Shown one piece after another: positions 13,549 to 25,289 of a DNA stretch of 64,000 bases; positions within the stretch are counted from its first letter, which is position 1, and each line of letters begins with the position of its first letter. Source of the stretch: Halichoerus grypus (Eukaryota; Chordata; Mammalia; Carnivora; Phocidae). Below the pieces are notes generated by a model. The model saw only the letters and a list, made by a program, of their open reading frames with translations, ran no database searches and had not been told where the DNA came from. Where the stretch lies: contig NC_135715.1 in the NCBI RefSeq assembly GCF_964656455.1, positions 80,392,414 to 80,456,413 of the forward strand, read 5' to 3'. The position numbers were made by a program, and so were the translations under genes.

Positions 13549-13842
13549 GGCCCAGCCACTGACACCTAGGGCCAAAACCTGATGAATCAGTGGGCAAACA
13601 CCCAGGCATTTGGGGGGAACTGCCACTCCCTAGCAGAGCCTTCTTGGCACTCCTTATGTCACTACTGAATGCACATGCCAGGATTGCACAGAACTTCCAA
13701 TATGTCAGGTTGAATAATTGATCCTGAACATGAACTGCTGGAAGCCACAAGGAGTCTCCCACCAAATCCCAGGGGTTTTAGCATCCTGGTGGAGAGCAGC
13801 TATGATGGGAGCATTGAATTCAGGAGGAATGTGTCTTGTGTA
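13549..13842. other. Non-satellite sequence, unassigned
   Basis: About 290 bp of ordinary-complexity DNA between satellite B and the antisense Can-SINE. A 97-codon minus-strand frame crosses it and runs into the satellite, which argues against a gene. It may belong to the same endogenous retrovirus whose env remnant follows at 14212, but I cannot show that. Its last 11 bases (tgtcttgtgta, 13832-13842) are the left target-site duplication of the SINE. Confidence 0.5.
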
Positions 13843-14023
13843 TTTTTTTTTAAAGATTTATTTATTTATTTGAGAGAGAGAGAGCATGAGAGGGAAGAGG
13901 GTCAGAGGGAGAAGCAGACTCCCTGCTGAGCAGGGAGCCCGATGCGGGACTTGATCCTGGGACTCCAGAATCATGACCTGAGCTGAAGGCAGTCACTTAA
14001 CCAACTGAGCCACCCAGGCGCCC
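13843..14023 (-). mobile_element. Can-SINE (tRNA-derived), antisense
   Basis: Read on the minus strand, this is a complete SINE: 'gggcgcctgggtggctcagt' head with the tRNA-like A box, B-box region, 'ctccctgctcagcagggag' middle, (TC)n tract and AAATAAATAAATCTTTAAAA tail. A perfect 11-bp target-site duplication, tgtcttgtgta, flanks it at 13832-13842 and 14024-14034. The short middle without a felid-type extension fits a caniform carnivoran. It is non-autonomous and uses L1 machinery. Confidence 0.95.
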
Positions 14024-14034
14024 TGTCTTGTGTA

Positions 14035-14211
14035 CTCTTAATCGTCATCAAGCAGAGGTGATAGAAACAGAAGAGCACCACTGGAATGAAGAAGCAATGT
14101 CCCTCTGTCCCCTGCCCCCAAAGCATGACAAATGAGCACACAGGCAGGCTCCCTGAAAAATAAACCAATGCATATCAAAGACAATTCATGGGGTGATGTA
14201 ACATGGTTTTA
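14035..14211. other. Sequence between SINE and env remnant, unassigned
   Basis: This is the continuation of the 13549-13842 sequence across the SINE insertion. Its last few codons before 14212, in the frame of the env remnant, read DNSWGDVTWF then a stop. That may be retroviral env sequence upstream of the fusion-peptide-like segment. Confidence 0.35.
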
Positions 14212-14870
14212 GGTATCCTGTTTGCAGCTATTTCAGCCATCACTGCTGTAGTGGCTACCGTGGCAACCAATGCCACATCCTTGACTATCTCGCTCCAAAT
14301 GGCACAACAAGTTCATTCATATATGCAAAATGCTACAACTAATTTAGCAGAACAGGTCAAAATGGATTAAAAAATTTCAGCTAACCTGCAGGCTCTAGAA
14401 GCTGCCGTGATCTGGCTAGGAGAACATCAACAGGCACTCTGGACCAGATTCCAATTAATTTGGAATTCGGATTTGACCTCCTACCTCATTACTATCACTC
14501 CCTATAAAAAGACTCGGGGGTGGGCAACTGAAAACTCATCTTCAACAAGCCTTCCCCCCCTTAAATCTCTCCACTAAAAACCTAAAACTTGGGTTACAAG
14601 TACAAATACAGGAACTCCAAGAAAGTCAACAAGCTACCATTAATATTCGCAATGATATCTCTACCTGGCTCTACCCAAACAGCTGGTTTCACTGAGCTCA
14701 GGCTCTGCTCTTGGTTTCACATGGCTATACTGCTTTTAATGATCTTCCTTCCCATTACAGCCATCAAGGCAAGCCTCTCCAGCTGTTCTGCTTGGAGGAC
14801 CCAAAGCACGCTTGTAGCGACCACACAGATCCTCGCCACCCCCTTCAATAGCCCACCCACAAATCCCAAT
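14212..14870 (+). pseudogene. Endogenous retrovirus env transmembrane-subunit remnant
   Basis: From 14212 the frame encodes an Ala/Val/Thr-rich hydrophobic stretch like a fusion peptide (ILFAAISAITAVVATVAT). It is followed by a Gln/Asn-rich helical part, a stop at 14368-14370, then in the same frame LQALEAAVIWLGEHQQALW and, after about six more residues, WNSDLTSYLITITPY. The order (fusion peptide, heptad region, VIW-L/M-G block, W-N-x-D-x-T...ITPY block) resembles class II (betaretrovirus-like) env. The frame shifts by about 14588. A hydrophobic HMAILLLMIFLPITAI run at about 14717-14764 would be the membrane anchor. With several stops and at least one frameshift, this is a dead fragment. No gag or pol was recognised. 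Confidence 0.55.
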
Positions 14871-14874
14871 AAAC

Positions 14875-14884
14875 AAAAAGGGGA
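14875..14884 (+). promoter_or_regulatory. Polypurine-tract-like run after env remnant
   Basis: A purine run (aaaaagggga) lies just downstream of the env remnant, where a retrovirus carries the primer for plus-strand DNA. Position and composition fit, but it is short and no LTR has been proven to follow. An AATAAA hexamer lies just upstream at about 14868. Confidence 0.35.
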
Positions 14885-14886
14885 AC

Positions 14887-15395
14887 TAGGGAGTTTATCT
14901 TAGAAAATGTATTGTAAGCCCTAAGAGGTGACTGTGGAAGAAGCTGAAACATCAGCAGCGTTCCTGCTCTTGGGCTATGGAATGCAATAGCCTGGTATGA
15001 ATGGGACCCCATGATCCCCTGGGGCAAGGCATAGGTGAAGAGATCTAAAAGAATGTAACCCTCAGGCCCCCTTCCTGTACCTGGCGATTGCTGGCACAAG
15101 CATCCCGCTCCTCCCTAATCCCAAGACTGCCTCCCTGCTTGCTGGTCCATAGGGGAGGGTGCAAGCCTGCTTTAGGGATTCCAGGTAATTGCCATCCATT
15201 TGTCCTCCTTTCCCATGTTTTTATACATCTGTCCATGCTTTTCTGATTAAAAAAACAAAACAAAACAAATAACAGCTATGTACAGCATCCAACTGCTAGC
15301 TTATCTCCCTTGCAGAGGCAGTCCTGTCTGGTCACTCAGATCATTGTCTGAGATCTTTATTTCAGCATGTGATAAAAGCACACGTACAGTTCTAG
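14887..15395. other. Possible LTR remnant / unassigned
   Basis: About 500 bp of non-repetitive DNA lies between the polypurine-like run and the start of L1-2. If the env call is right, a 3' LTR should begin here. A 'tgtattgtaagccc' or 'tgtggaagaagctg' start and an ATTAAA with an A-rich run at about 15245 are compatible. There is no second LTR in the window to compare with, so this stays a guess. Confidence 0.3.
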
Positions 15396-17226
15396 GCAAG
15401 ATGGCAGAGGAGTAGGAGACCTGGATTTCGTCTGGTCTCAGGAATTCAGCTGGATAGGGATCAAACCATTCTGAATACCTACAAACTCAACAGGAGATCG
15501 AACAAAAGAATAGCAACAACTCTCTGAACAGAAAAGCGACCACTTTCTGGAAGGTAGGATGTGCAGAGAAGTGAATCTGAGGCGATATTTGGGAGGATAG
15601 ACGGCGGGGGAGGGGCCTCTGTCGGCCGCTTCTGGCAAGTGATAGAGCCACGGAGCACAAAATCAGAACTTGTAGAAGTCTGCTCCGCTGAGGGATGTCA
15701 CTCCGGTGGCTAAGCGGGGGGTGGAACCCTCGCAGGATAGTGTGGTCTCAGGACCCTCGGGGTCACAGGAAGACTGGGGGTGCCTGAGTGCGGCAGAGCT
15801 CCCAGGTATCGGAGCAGGGAAGCCGGCTGCAGAGACGGAGCCTAGGCACAGGCTCTCAGCTCAGGGTTGTCATAAACTGTGATCCACGGCACAGTCGGGC
15901 CACTGCTCCTCCAGCAGGGACCCAACAAGCAGCAGATCCGGGGAAACTCCCCTTCCTGCCCTGGGAGGAGCAGCGCAGGAGCGCACCACAGGGATCTGCT
16001 GGATTTGGAGACTCCACACAGGGTCGGGTGCCAGAGATAGAAACGCGTGGTCACAGGCCAGGTGAGCACAGAGTGTGGCCGGAGACCAGGGAGACGGGAG
16101 TGACTGACTGCTTTTCTCTGGGGGTGCGCTGAGGAGCGGGGCCCCGAGTTCTCGGCTCCTCCAGGGCGGAGATTGGGAGGCCGCCATTTTCACTCTCCTC
16201 CTCCAAAGCAGTACGGAAAGCTTGCAGAGAACAAAAGCTCCCGAGAGCAAACCCGAGCAGATTACTTAGCCCGGACAGGGCAAGGGCGGGGCAATTCCGC
16301 CTCCGGCAAAGACATTTGGGAACAACGGCAACAAGCCCCTCCCCCAGAAGATCAGCGAGAACAGCCAGCCAAGACCAAGTTTACCGATCAATGAGAACAG
16401 CAGAACTCCAGCGCTAGGGGAATACTGCACATAGAATCCAAGGCTTTTTTACCATGATTCTGTAGTCTTTCAAAGTTAATTTTTTTTAAATGTCTTTTTT
16501 TTTTTGAATTTTTCTTTTTCCCTTTTTCAACCAACATCTTATCAATCCCTTTTTTAAAAAAACATTTTTATTTTTCATCTTTAGAGTCATATTCTATCCC
16601 TTCATAGTAGTTACCCGTATTTTTGGCATATATATATAAGTTGTTCTCTCTTTAAAATTTTGAGATAGTTTCTTCTAACAGATCAAAATATACCCTAAAT
16701 CTCTAGTGTATGGGTTTTTTTCTACTCCCTTGCCTGATCACATTCTCTCCCTTTTTTCTTTTTTTTTTTAAATCCTCTTCTTTCTTTTTTCAAACAACTT
16801 CTTATCAATTCCTTTTATAATTTTTTATAATTTCCATCTTTACAGTCATATTCCAACCCTTCATCATATCAACCCTTATTTTTGTACATGTATAAGTTTT
16901 TCTTTCTTTAAAATTTTGGGAGGCACTTTTTTCTAACAGACCAAAATACACCCAAAATCTAGTGTGTGGCACTGATCTATATACCAGACTGAGCATATTT
17001 GATCATATTCTGTTTTTTTTGTTTTGTTCTGTTTTTGTTTGTTTTTATCTTTATCTTTATCTTTTTCTTTATCTTTTTCTTTTTTTTTCTTTTTCTTTTT
17101 TCTCTCTTTCCCTTTCTTTTCCCACTGCTTCAGGTCTTTTCTGATTTGTTTAGAGTATATTTTCTGGGGATGTTGTTACCCTGTTAGCATTTTGTTCTCT
17201 CATTAATCTATTCTCCTCTGGACAAA
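15396..17226 (+). promoter_or_regulatory. L1-2 5' UTR / internal promoter region
   Basis: The 1.83-kb leader has two parts. A GC- and CpG-rich part (about 15560-16400) contains 'aaaatggcggcc' on the minus strand near 16180, a YY1-like CCGCCATTTT match. An AT-rich pyrimidine-rich part (about 16440-17130) holds long T runs and (TTTATC)n. The first part is the likely promoter by analogy with other L1s. Open frames here on both strands are low-complexity or CpG-driven and are not called. Confidence 0.6.
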
Positions 17227-18123
17227 ATGACAAGATGGAAAAAATCACCTCAACAAAAAGAACAAGAGGTAGTACCGACTGCCAGGGACCTACTCAATAC
17301 GGACATTAGTACGATGTCAGATCTAGAGTTCAGAATCATCACTTTAAAGATATTAGCTGGGCTTGAAAAAAGCATGGAAGTTATTAGAGAAACCCTTTCT
17401 GGAGAAGTAAAAGAACTAAAATCTAACCAAGTCGAAATCAAAAAGACTATTAATGAGGTGCAATCAAATATGGGGGCGCTAACTGCTAGGATAAATGAGG
17501 CAGAAGAAAGAATCAGTGAGATAGAAGACCAAATGATGGAAAATAAAGAAGCTGAGAAAAAGAGAGATAAACAACTACTGGATCACGAGGGCAGAATTCG
17601 AGAGATAAGCGATACCATAAGATGAAACAACATTAGAATAATTGGGATCCCAGAAGAAGAAGAAAGAGAGAGAGGGGCAGAAGGTATAATGGAGCAAATT
17701 ATAGCAGAGAACTTCCCTAATTTGGGAAAGGAAACAGGCATCAAAATCCAGGAAGCACAGAGAACCCCTCTCAAAATCAATAAAAATAGGTCAACACCCC
17801 GACATGTAATAGTAAAACTTACGAGTCTCAGAGACAAAGAGAAAATCCTGGAAGCAGCTCGGGAGAAGCGATATGTAACCTACAATGGTAGAAATATTAG
17901 ATTGGCAACAGACCTATCCACAGAGACCTGGCAGGCCAGAAAGGACTGGCAGGATATATTCAGAGCACTAAATGAGAAAAATATGCAGCCAAGAATACTA
18001 TATCCAGCTAGGCCTTCATTGAAAATAGAAGGAGAGATAAAGAGCTTCCAGGACAAACAAAAACTAAAGGAATTTGCAAACACGAAACCAGCCCTACAAG
18101 AAATCTTGAAAGGGGTCCTCTAA
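17227..18123 (+). pseudogene. L1-2 ORF1, one in-frame stop
   Basis: ORF1 runs in one frame from ATG 17227 to TAA 18121-18123 (298 codons plus stop) and is interrupted only by TGA at 17623-17625. The N-terminal part is basic (MTRWKKSPQQKEQE). Residues ~45-130 form a coiled coil (ARINEAEERISEIEDQM). After the stop the RNA-recognition and C-terminal region follows in the same frame (NNIRIIGIPEEEERERG, then TETWQARKDWQDIFRAL). L1-1 reads Cys at the stop position. Only 81 bp separate its stop from the ORF2 start at 18205. Confidence 0.92.
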
Positions 18124-18204
18124 GCAAAGAGAGAGCCTAAAAGCAACATAGACCAGAAAGGAACACAGACAATATACAGTAACAGTCACCTTACAGGCAA
18201 TGCA

Positions 18205-21200
18205 ATGGCACTAAATTCCTATCTTTCAATAGTTACCCTGAATGTAAATGGGCTAAATGCCCCAATCAAAAGGCACAGGCTATCAGATTGGATTAAAAAA
18301 CAAGACCCATCGATATGCTGTCTGCAAGAGACTCATTTTAGAACCAAAGACACCCCCAGATTTAAAGTGAGGGGGTCGAAAACAATTTACCATGCTAATG
18401 GACACCAAAAGAAAGGTGGGGTGGCAATCCTTATATCAGACAAATCAGATTTTAAACCAAAGACTGTAATAAGAGAGGAGGAAGGACACTATATCCTACT
18501 TAAAGGGTCTATCCAACAAGAAGATCTAACAATTGTAAATATCTATGGCCCTAACATGGGAGCAGCCAATTATATAAGGCAATTAATAACAAAAGCAAAG
18601 AAACACATCGACAACAATACAATAATAGTGGGGGACTTTAACACCCCTCTCACTGAAATGGACAGATCGTCTAAGCAAAAGATCAACAAGGAAATAAAGA
18701 CTTTAAATGACACACTGGACCAAATGGACTTCACAGACATATTCAGAACATTCCATCCCAAAGCAACGGAATACACATTCTTCTCTAGTGCCCATGGAAC
18801 ATTCTCCAGAATCGATCACATCCTAGGTCATAAATCAGGTCTCAACCGGTACCAAAAGATTGGGACCATTCCCTGCCTATTTTCAGACCACAATGCTTTG
18901 AAACTAGAACTCAATCACAAGAGGAAAGTCAGATAGAACTCAAATACATGGAGGCTAAAGAGCATCCTACTAAAGAATGAATGGGTCAACCAGGAAATTA
19001 AAGAAGAATTTTAAAAATTCATGGAAACCAATGAAAATGAAAACACAACTATTCAAAATCTTTGGGATGCAGCAAAGGCAGTCCTAAGAGGAAAGTATAT
19101 AGCAATACAAGCCTTTCTCAAGAAACAAGAAAGGTCTCAAGTACACAACCTAACGCTACACCTAAAGGAGCTGGAGAAAGAACAGCAAATAAAGCCTAAA
19201 CCCAGCAGGAGAAGAGAAATAATAAAGATCAGAGCAGAAATCAATGAAATAGAAACTAAAAGAACAGTAGAACAGATCAACGAAACTAGGAGCTGGTTCT
19301 TTGAAAGAATTAACAAGATTGGGCTCCTGGGTGGCTCAGTTGGTTAAGCAACTGCCTTCAGCTCAGGTCATGATCCTGGAGTCCCGGGATCGAGTCCCGC
19401 ATCCGGCTCCTTGCTCTGTGAGGAGTCTGCTTCTCCCTCTGACCCTCCCCCCCTCATGCTCTCTCTCTCTCTCAAATAAATAAATAAAATCTTAAAAAAA
19501 AAAAAAAGAATTAACAAGATTGATAAACCCCTGGCCAGACTTATCAAAAAGAAAAGAGAAATGACCCAAATCAACAAAATCATGAATGAAAGAGGAGAAA
19601 TCACAACCAACACCAAAGAAATACAAACAATTATAAAACATATTAGGAGCAACTCTATGCCAGCAAATTAGATAACCTGGGAGAAATGGATGCATTCCTA
19701 GAGATGTATCAACTACCAAAACTGAACCAGGAAGAAATAGAAAACCTGAACAGGCCTATAACCATTAAGGAAATTGAAGCAGTCATCAAAAATCTCCCAA
19801 CAAACAAAAGCCCAGGGCCAGATGGCTTCCCAGGGGAATTCTACCAAACATTTAAAGAAGAATTAATACCTAGTCTTCTGAAACTGTTCCAAAAAATAGA
19901 AATGGAAGGAAAACTTCCAAACTCATTTTATGAAGCCACCATTACCTTGATCCCAAACCCAGACAAAGACCCCATCAAAAAGGAGAATTACAGACCAATA
20001 TCCCTGATGAACATGGATGCAAAAATTCTCACCAAAATACTAGCCAATAGGATCCAACAGTACATTAAAAGGATTATTCACCATGACCAAGTGGGATTTA
20101 TCCCTGGGCTGCAAGGTTGGTTCAACATCCGCAAATCAATCAACGTGATACAATACATTAACAAAAGAAAGAACAAGAATCATATGATCCTCTCAATAGA
20201 TGCAGAAAAAGCATTTGACAAAGTACAGCATCCTTTCTTGATCAAAACTCTTCAGAGTATAGGCATAGAGGGTACATACCTCAATATCATAAAGGTCATC
20301 TATGAAAAACCTACAGTGAATATCATTCTCAATGGGGAAAAACTGAGAGCTTTCCCCCTAAGGTCAGGAATGCGGCAGGGATGTCCACTATCACCACTGC
20401 TATTCAACATAGTATTAGAAGGCCTAGCCACAGGAATCAGACAACAAAAAGAAATCAAAGGCATCCAAACCGGCAAAGAAGAAGTCAAACTCTCACTCTT
20501 TGCAGATGATATGATACTTTATGTGGAAAACCCAAAAGACTCCACCCCAAAACTGTTAGAACTCATACAGGAATTCAGTCAAGTGGCAGGATATAAAATC
20601 AATGCACAGAAGTCAGTGGCATTCCTATACACCAACAACAAGACAGAAGAAAGAGAAATTAAGGAGTCGATCCCATTTACAATTGCACCCAAAACCATAA
20701 GATACCTAGGAATAAATCTAACCAAAGAGGCAAAGGATCTGTACTCAGAAAACTATAATATACTCATGAAAGAAATTGAGGAAGACACAAAGAAATGGAA
20801 AAACATTCCATGCTCATGGATTGGAAGAACAAATATTGTGAAGATGTCAATGCTACCTAGAGCAATCTACACATTCAATGCAATCCCCATCAAAATACCA
20901 TCCACTTTTTTCAAAGAAATGGAACAAATAATCCTAAAATTTGTATGGAACCAGAAAAGACCCTGAATAGCCAGAGGAATGTTGAAAAAGAAAAGCAAAG
21001 CTGGCGACCTCACAATTCCGGACTTCAAGCTCTATTATAAAGCTGTCATCATCAAGATAGTATGGTACTGGCACAAAAACAGACACATAGATCAATGGAA
21101 CAGAATAGAGGGCCCAGAAATGGACCCTCAACTCTATGGTCAACTAATCTTCGACAAAGCAGGAAAGAATGTCCAATGGAAAAAAGACAGTCTCTTCAAC

Positions 21201-21782
21201 AAATGGTGTTGGGAAAATTGGATAGCCACATGCAGAAGAATGAAACTGGACCATCTCCTTACACCACACACAAAAATAGACTCCAAATGGTTGAAAGACC
21301 TCAATGTGAGACAGGAGTCCATCAAAATCCTAAAGGAGAACACAGGCAGCAACCTCTTCGACCTCAGCCACAGCAACTTCTTCCTAGAAACATCGCCAAA
21401 GGCAAGGGAAGCAAGGGCAGAAATGAACTATTGGGACTTCATCAAGATAAAAAGCTTTTGCAAAGCAAAGGAAAGAGTCAACAAAACCAAAAGACAACCG
21501 ACAGAATGGGAGAATATATTTGCAAACGACATATCAGATCAAGGGCTAGTATCCAAAATCTATAAAGAACTTATCAAAACTCAACACCCAAAGAACAAAG
21601 AATCCAATCAAGAAATGGGCAGAAGACATGAACAGACATTTTTCCAAAGAAGATATCCAAATGGCCAACAGACACATGAAAAAGTGCTCAACATCGCTCG
21701 GCATCAGGGAAATCCAAATCAAAACCTCAATGAGATACCACCTCACACCAGTCAGAATGGCTAAAATTAACAAGTCAGGAAA
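18205..21782 (+). pseudogene. L1-2 ORF2, broken, SINE-interrupted, 3'-truncated
   Basis: The first 243 codons (18205-18936) form a complete APE-type endonuclease domain. Expected active-site residues are visible: Asn in LNVNGLN, Glu42 (QETH), Asp144/Asn146 (GDFN), Asp204 (RIDH) and Asp228-His229 (SDH). A TAG at 18934 and a TAA near 19012 follow. A Can-SINE interrupts at 19321, and a frameshift lies near 19650. The reverse transcriptase block 19686-20966 is open for 426 codons with [36 protein letters not shown] and the catalytic FADD. A TGA at 20964 probably replaces Arg (CGA). Reading continues to a frameshift near 21580, and the gene ends in satellite at about 21782. Confidence 0.92.
19321..19504 (+). 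mobile_element. Can-SINE inside L1-2 ORF2
   Basis: Complete SINE: 'gggctcctgggtggctcagt' head, B-box-like 'gggatcgagtccc', 'ctctgtgaggagtctgcttc' middle, (TC)n, AAATAAATAAATAAAATCTT and an A tail. The 17-bp target-site duplication aaagaattaacaagatt flanks it exactly at 19304-19320 and 19505-19521. It therefore inserted after L1-2 was in place. It may be younger than the SINE at 13843 because its duplication is longer and perfect; that ordering is inference. Confidence 0.96.
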
Positions 21783-22984
21783 GCATCCGAGACCTCGCAG
21801 TACAAATCTTGTCAGATCATGCCCAAATCTCATCCAGACGTGGGCAAAATCTTGTGATGTTTCACGGACCTCGGGCATGATTTCACTCCAAATCTCGAGA
21901 GCTCTCACCAAAATCTCACTCCCTCTTGGGGACAATCTCGTGAGATCTCACAGAACCTGACCGAGATTAACTCCAAATCCCTGAGCCGCATCCATGCCTC
22001 CGAGTCCTCGCAGTCTAAATCTTGTGACATCATGCCCAAATCTCACCCAAACAGCAAAATCTCATGACTTTTCACAGAGTTTGGGTGAGATTTCACTCCA
22101 CATCCCCTGAGATCTCACTGAAATGCCCCTACGTCTTTTCAAAGTCTCAAGAGAAATCATTGAGCTCCTGAATGATTTCACTCCCCATCTTGTGACATCT
22201 CAACCAATTCGTGCTCAGACTGGGGTGAAAGGACGTGAGATTTCAAAGAGCTCGGGCGAGACTTCACTCCAAATCTCATGAGATCTCAAGGAAATCTCAC
22301 TCTTTCTTGGTGGGAAATGTCATGAGATCTCACTGTGCTCCACGAGATTTCACTCCAAATCTCATGAGCTCACATCCAAATCTCATTCCATCTTGTGGAA
22401 ATCTCCTGAGAAACCATGGAGCTCTGGTGTGATTGCACTCAAAATCTCATGATATCAAAGCAAATCACAGCCAGATTTGGATGAAATCTCAAGAGATCTC
22501 ACGGAGCTCCGGGGAAATTTCACGCAAAATCCGGCCACTTTGCAAGCATGCCTCCAAGTCTCAGAGTCGAAATCTCATAACATATCGCCAAAATCTCACC
22601 CAGACTGAGGCAAAATCTCATGAGATTTCATGGAGTTCGGGCGAGATTTCACTCCAAATCTCGTGAGATCTCACGGAACTCGAGAGAGATTAACTCCAAA
22701 TCCCTGAACCGCATCCAAGCCTCCGAGATCTCCCAGTCCAAAATGCGAGAAAGTACGTCCAAATCTCACCCAGACTTGGGAAACATCTCGATTAATTTCA
22801 CAGAGTTTGGCCGAGATTTCACTCCAAATCACATGTGATCTCATCAAAATCTTGCTCCTTCTTTGACGAAATGTCGTGAGACCTCACGGAACTTGACGAG
22901 AATTCATTGCAAATCTTGTGAGCTTGCATCCAAGTCTCACTCCGACTTGTAGAAATCTCGTGAGAGAGCATGGAGCACGGGTGA
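21783..22984 (+). repeat. Satellite A, plus orientation, irregular left part
   Basis: Composite satellite with elements such as gagatttcactccaaatctc and gtgagatctcacggagctcg, starting at 'gcatccgagacctcgcag' right at the L1-2 breakpoint. This part does not fit the ~2.3-kb period found to its right. A module at 22620-22838 resembles those at 23818, 24409, 26123, 26713 and 28425. No gene is seen. Confidence 0.88.
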
Positions 22985-25289
22985 GATTTCATTCCAAATC
23001 TCGTGAGATGTCACGGTCCTCCCGGGAGATTGACTCCTCGTCCCTGGACACGCATTCAAACCTCTGAGACCTCGCAGTCCAAATCTCGTGAGATCACGCC
23101 CAACTCTCGTCCAGACGTGGGCAAAAACTCGTGATGTTTCACGGAGTTCAGGCATGATTTCACTCCAAATCTCCAGGCCTCACTGAAAGCTCACTCCTTC
23201 TTGGGCGAAATCCCATGGGATCTCACGAGCTCAACGAGATTTCACTCCAAATCTCGTGGGCTCACATCCAAATCTCACTCCGTCTTCTGGAAATCTCGTG
23301 AGAGAGCATGGAGCTCCGGTGTGGTTTCACTCCAAATCTCATGAGACCTAACCCAAATCACACCCAGAGTTGGGCAAAATCCCGAGAGATCTCATGCAGC
23401 CTGGAGAGATTTGACCCCAAGTCCCACCAGTTTGCAACCATGCCTCCAAGTCACAGATTCGAAATCTTGTGAGCTCTCAAGGAAATCTCACCCCGATTGG
23501 CGTGAAATTTCGTGAGATTTCACGGACCTCGGGCGAGATTTCACTCCATATTATGTGAGCTCACATCCAAATCTCACTCCGTCTTGTGGTAATCTCATGA
23601 GAAAGCATGGAGCTCGGGTGTGATTTCACTCCACATCTCCAAATCTCATGAGATGGCCTCGAATCACACCCAGATTTGGGGAAAACACCAAGAGATCTCT
23701 CGGAGCTCTGGCAGATTTCACGCCAAATCCCGCCAGGTGGCAATCATGCCTCCGAGACTCAGAGTCGAAATCTCGTGAGATCTCACCCAGATCTCGCCCG
23801 GACTTGGGTAAAATCTCGTGAGATTTCATGGGGTTCGGGCGAGATTTCACTCCAAATCTTGTGAGATCTCACGGAGCTCGAGAGAGATTAACTCCGAATC
23901 CCTGAGCCCCATCCAAACCTCCGAGGCCTCCCAGTCCAAAATGCGAGAGATCACGTCCAAGTCTCACCCAGACATGGGAAACATCTCGATTAATTTCCCG
24001 AGTTTGGGCAAGACTTCACTCCAAACCACATGGGATCTCATCGAAATCTCACTCCTTCTTTGGCGAAATGCCGTCAGATATCACAGAACTCGACGAGATT
24101 TCATTCCACATCTCGTGATCTGGCACCCAAATCTGACTCCGACTTGTCGAAATCTCCTGAGAGAGCATGGAGCTTGGGGGTGATTCCACTCCAATTCTCC
24201 TGACATCTCACGCAAATCTCCGTTTTTTTTTTTAAATCTCATGTAATCTCATGGAAATTACGAAATTTCCCTCTAAAAGTCCTGAGCTCGCATCCAAATG
24301 CTGCACTGTCTTTTCAAAAACTCTTGAGAACTCTCGGAATCGGACATAATTGCATCCCAAATCTCGTGAGATCTCACCCAAATCTCACCCCAACTTGGGT
24401 GGAATCTCATGAGATTTCATGGAGTTCGGGTGAGATTTCACTCCAAATCTCATGAGATCTCACGGAGCTCGAGAGAGACTAACTCCGAATCCCTGAGCCC
24501 CGTCCAAACCTCTGAGACCTCCCAGTCCAAAGTACAAGAGATCAAGTCCAAGCATCACCCAGTCTTGGGAAACATCTCGATTAATTTCACGGAGTTTGGG
24601 CGAGATTTCACTCCAAATCACATGCGATCTCATCGAAATCTTGCTCCTTCTTTGGAGACATGTCGTGATATCTCATGGAACTTGACGAGATTTCATTGCA
24701 AATCTCGTGAGCTTGCACCCAAATCTCGCTCCGACTTGTGGAAATCTCGTTAGAGAGCATGGAGCTCGGGTTTGATTGCACTTCAAATCTCATGTTATCT
24801 CACGCAAATCTCACTCCGTATTTTTTTCAAATCTCATGTAATCTCATGGATATCACGAGATTTCCCTCTAAAACTCATGAGATTGCATCCAAATGCGTCA
24901 CTGTCTTTTCGAAATCTCATGTGAAATCTAGGAGTGGGACATGATTGCAGCCCAAATCTCGTGTGATCTCAGCCAAATCTCGCTCTTCCAGGGCAAAATC
25001 ACGTGAGATCACACAAGGTTCCATCGAGATTCAACACAAGCCCTGAACGAGCATCCAAGCCTCCAAGACTAAGACCACACAGTCCAAATCTCATGAGATC
25101 TCGCCGAAATCGTGCCCAGATTTGGGCAAAAGCCCGAGATATCTCTCGGAGCTCAGTGGAGATTTGGCACAAAATCCTGTCACCTTGCCATCATGCCTCC
25201 GAGACACAGAGTCCAAATCTCGTGAGACCTCGCCCAAATGTTGCCCGGACTCAGGCGAAATCTCGTGAGATTTCATGGAGTTTGGGTGA
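22985..25289 (+). repeat. Satellite A higher-order unit 1 (~2.3 kb)
   Basis: First copy of a ~2.3-kb higher-order repeat. Shared landmarks are 'gatgtcacggtcctcc' near the start, 'gtcccaccagtttgcaacc' at 23421, two related 'cgagattaactccgaatccc' modules (23818 and 24409) and an internal T-run at about 24225. Spacing of the landmark to the next copy is 2305 bp. Confidence 0.82.

Larger units (their letters stand above)
15396..21782 (+). mobile_element. L1-2: long LINE-1, 3'-truncated by satellite
   Basis: A sense LINE-1 starting at 'gcaagatggcagaggagtag' with a 1.8-kb 5' UTR, ORF1 (17227) and ORF2 (18205). It stops abruptly in the C-terminal part of ORF2 at about 21782. The Cys-rich motif, 3' UTR and poly(A) tail are all missing, and satellite A follows directly. 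Retrotransposition normally truncates the 5' end, so the 3' loss points to later deletion or recombination. It is better preserved than L1-1, with only a few stops. Confidence 0.94.

Noticed and set aside
13472..13765. 97-codon minus-strand frame
   Set aside because: It runs from non-satellite DNA into satellite B, has no recognisable domain and is not supported by any flanking gene signal.
15788..16394. Plus- and minus-strand frames of 73-126 codons
   Set aside because: They overlap each other in the CpG-rich part of the L1-2 5' UTR, where stop codons are rare by composition.
16962..17206. Phe/Leu/Ser-rich frames resembling membrane proteins
   Set aside because: They are translations of the T-rich tract in the L1-2 5' UTR.
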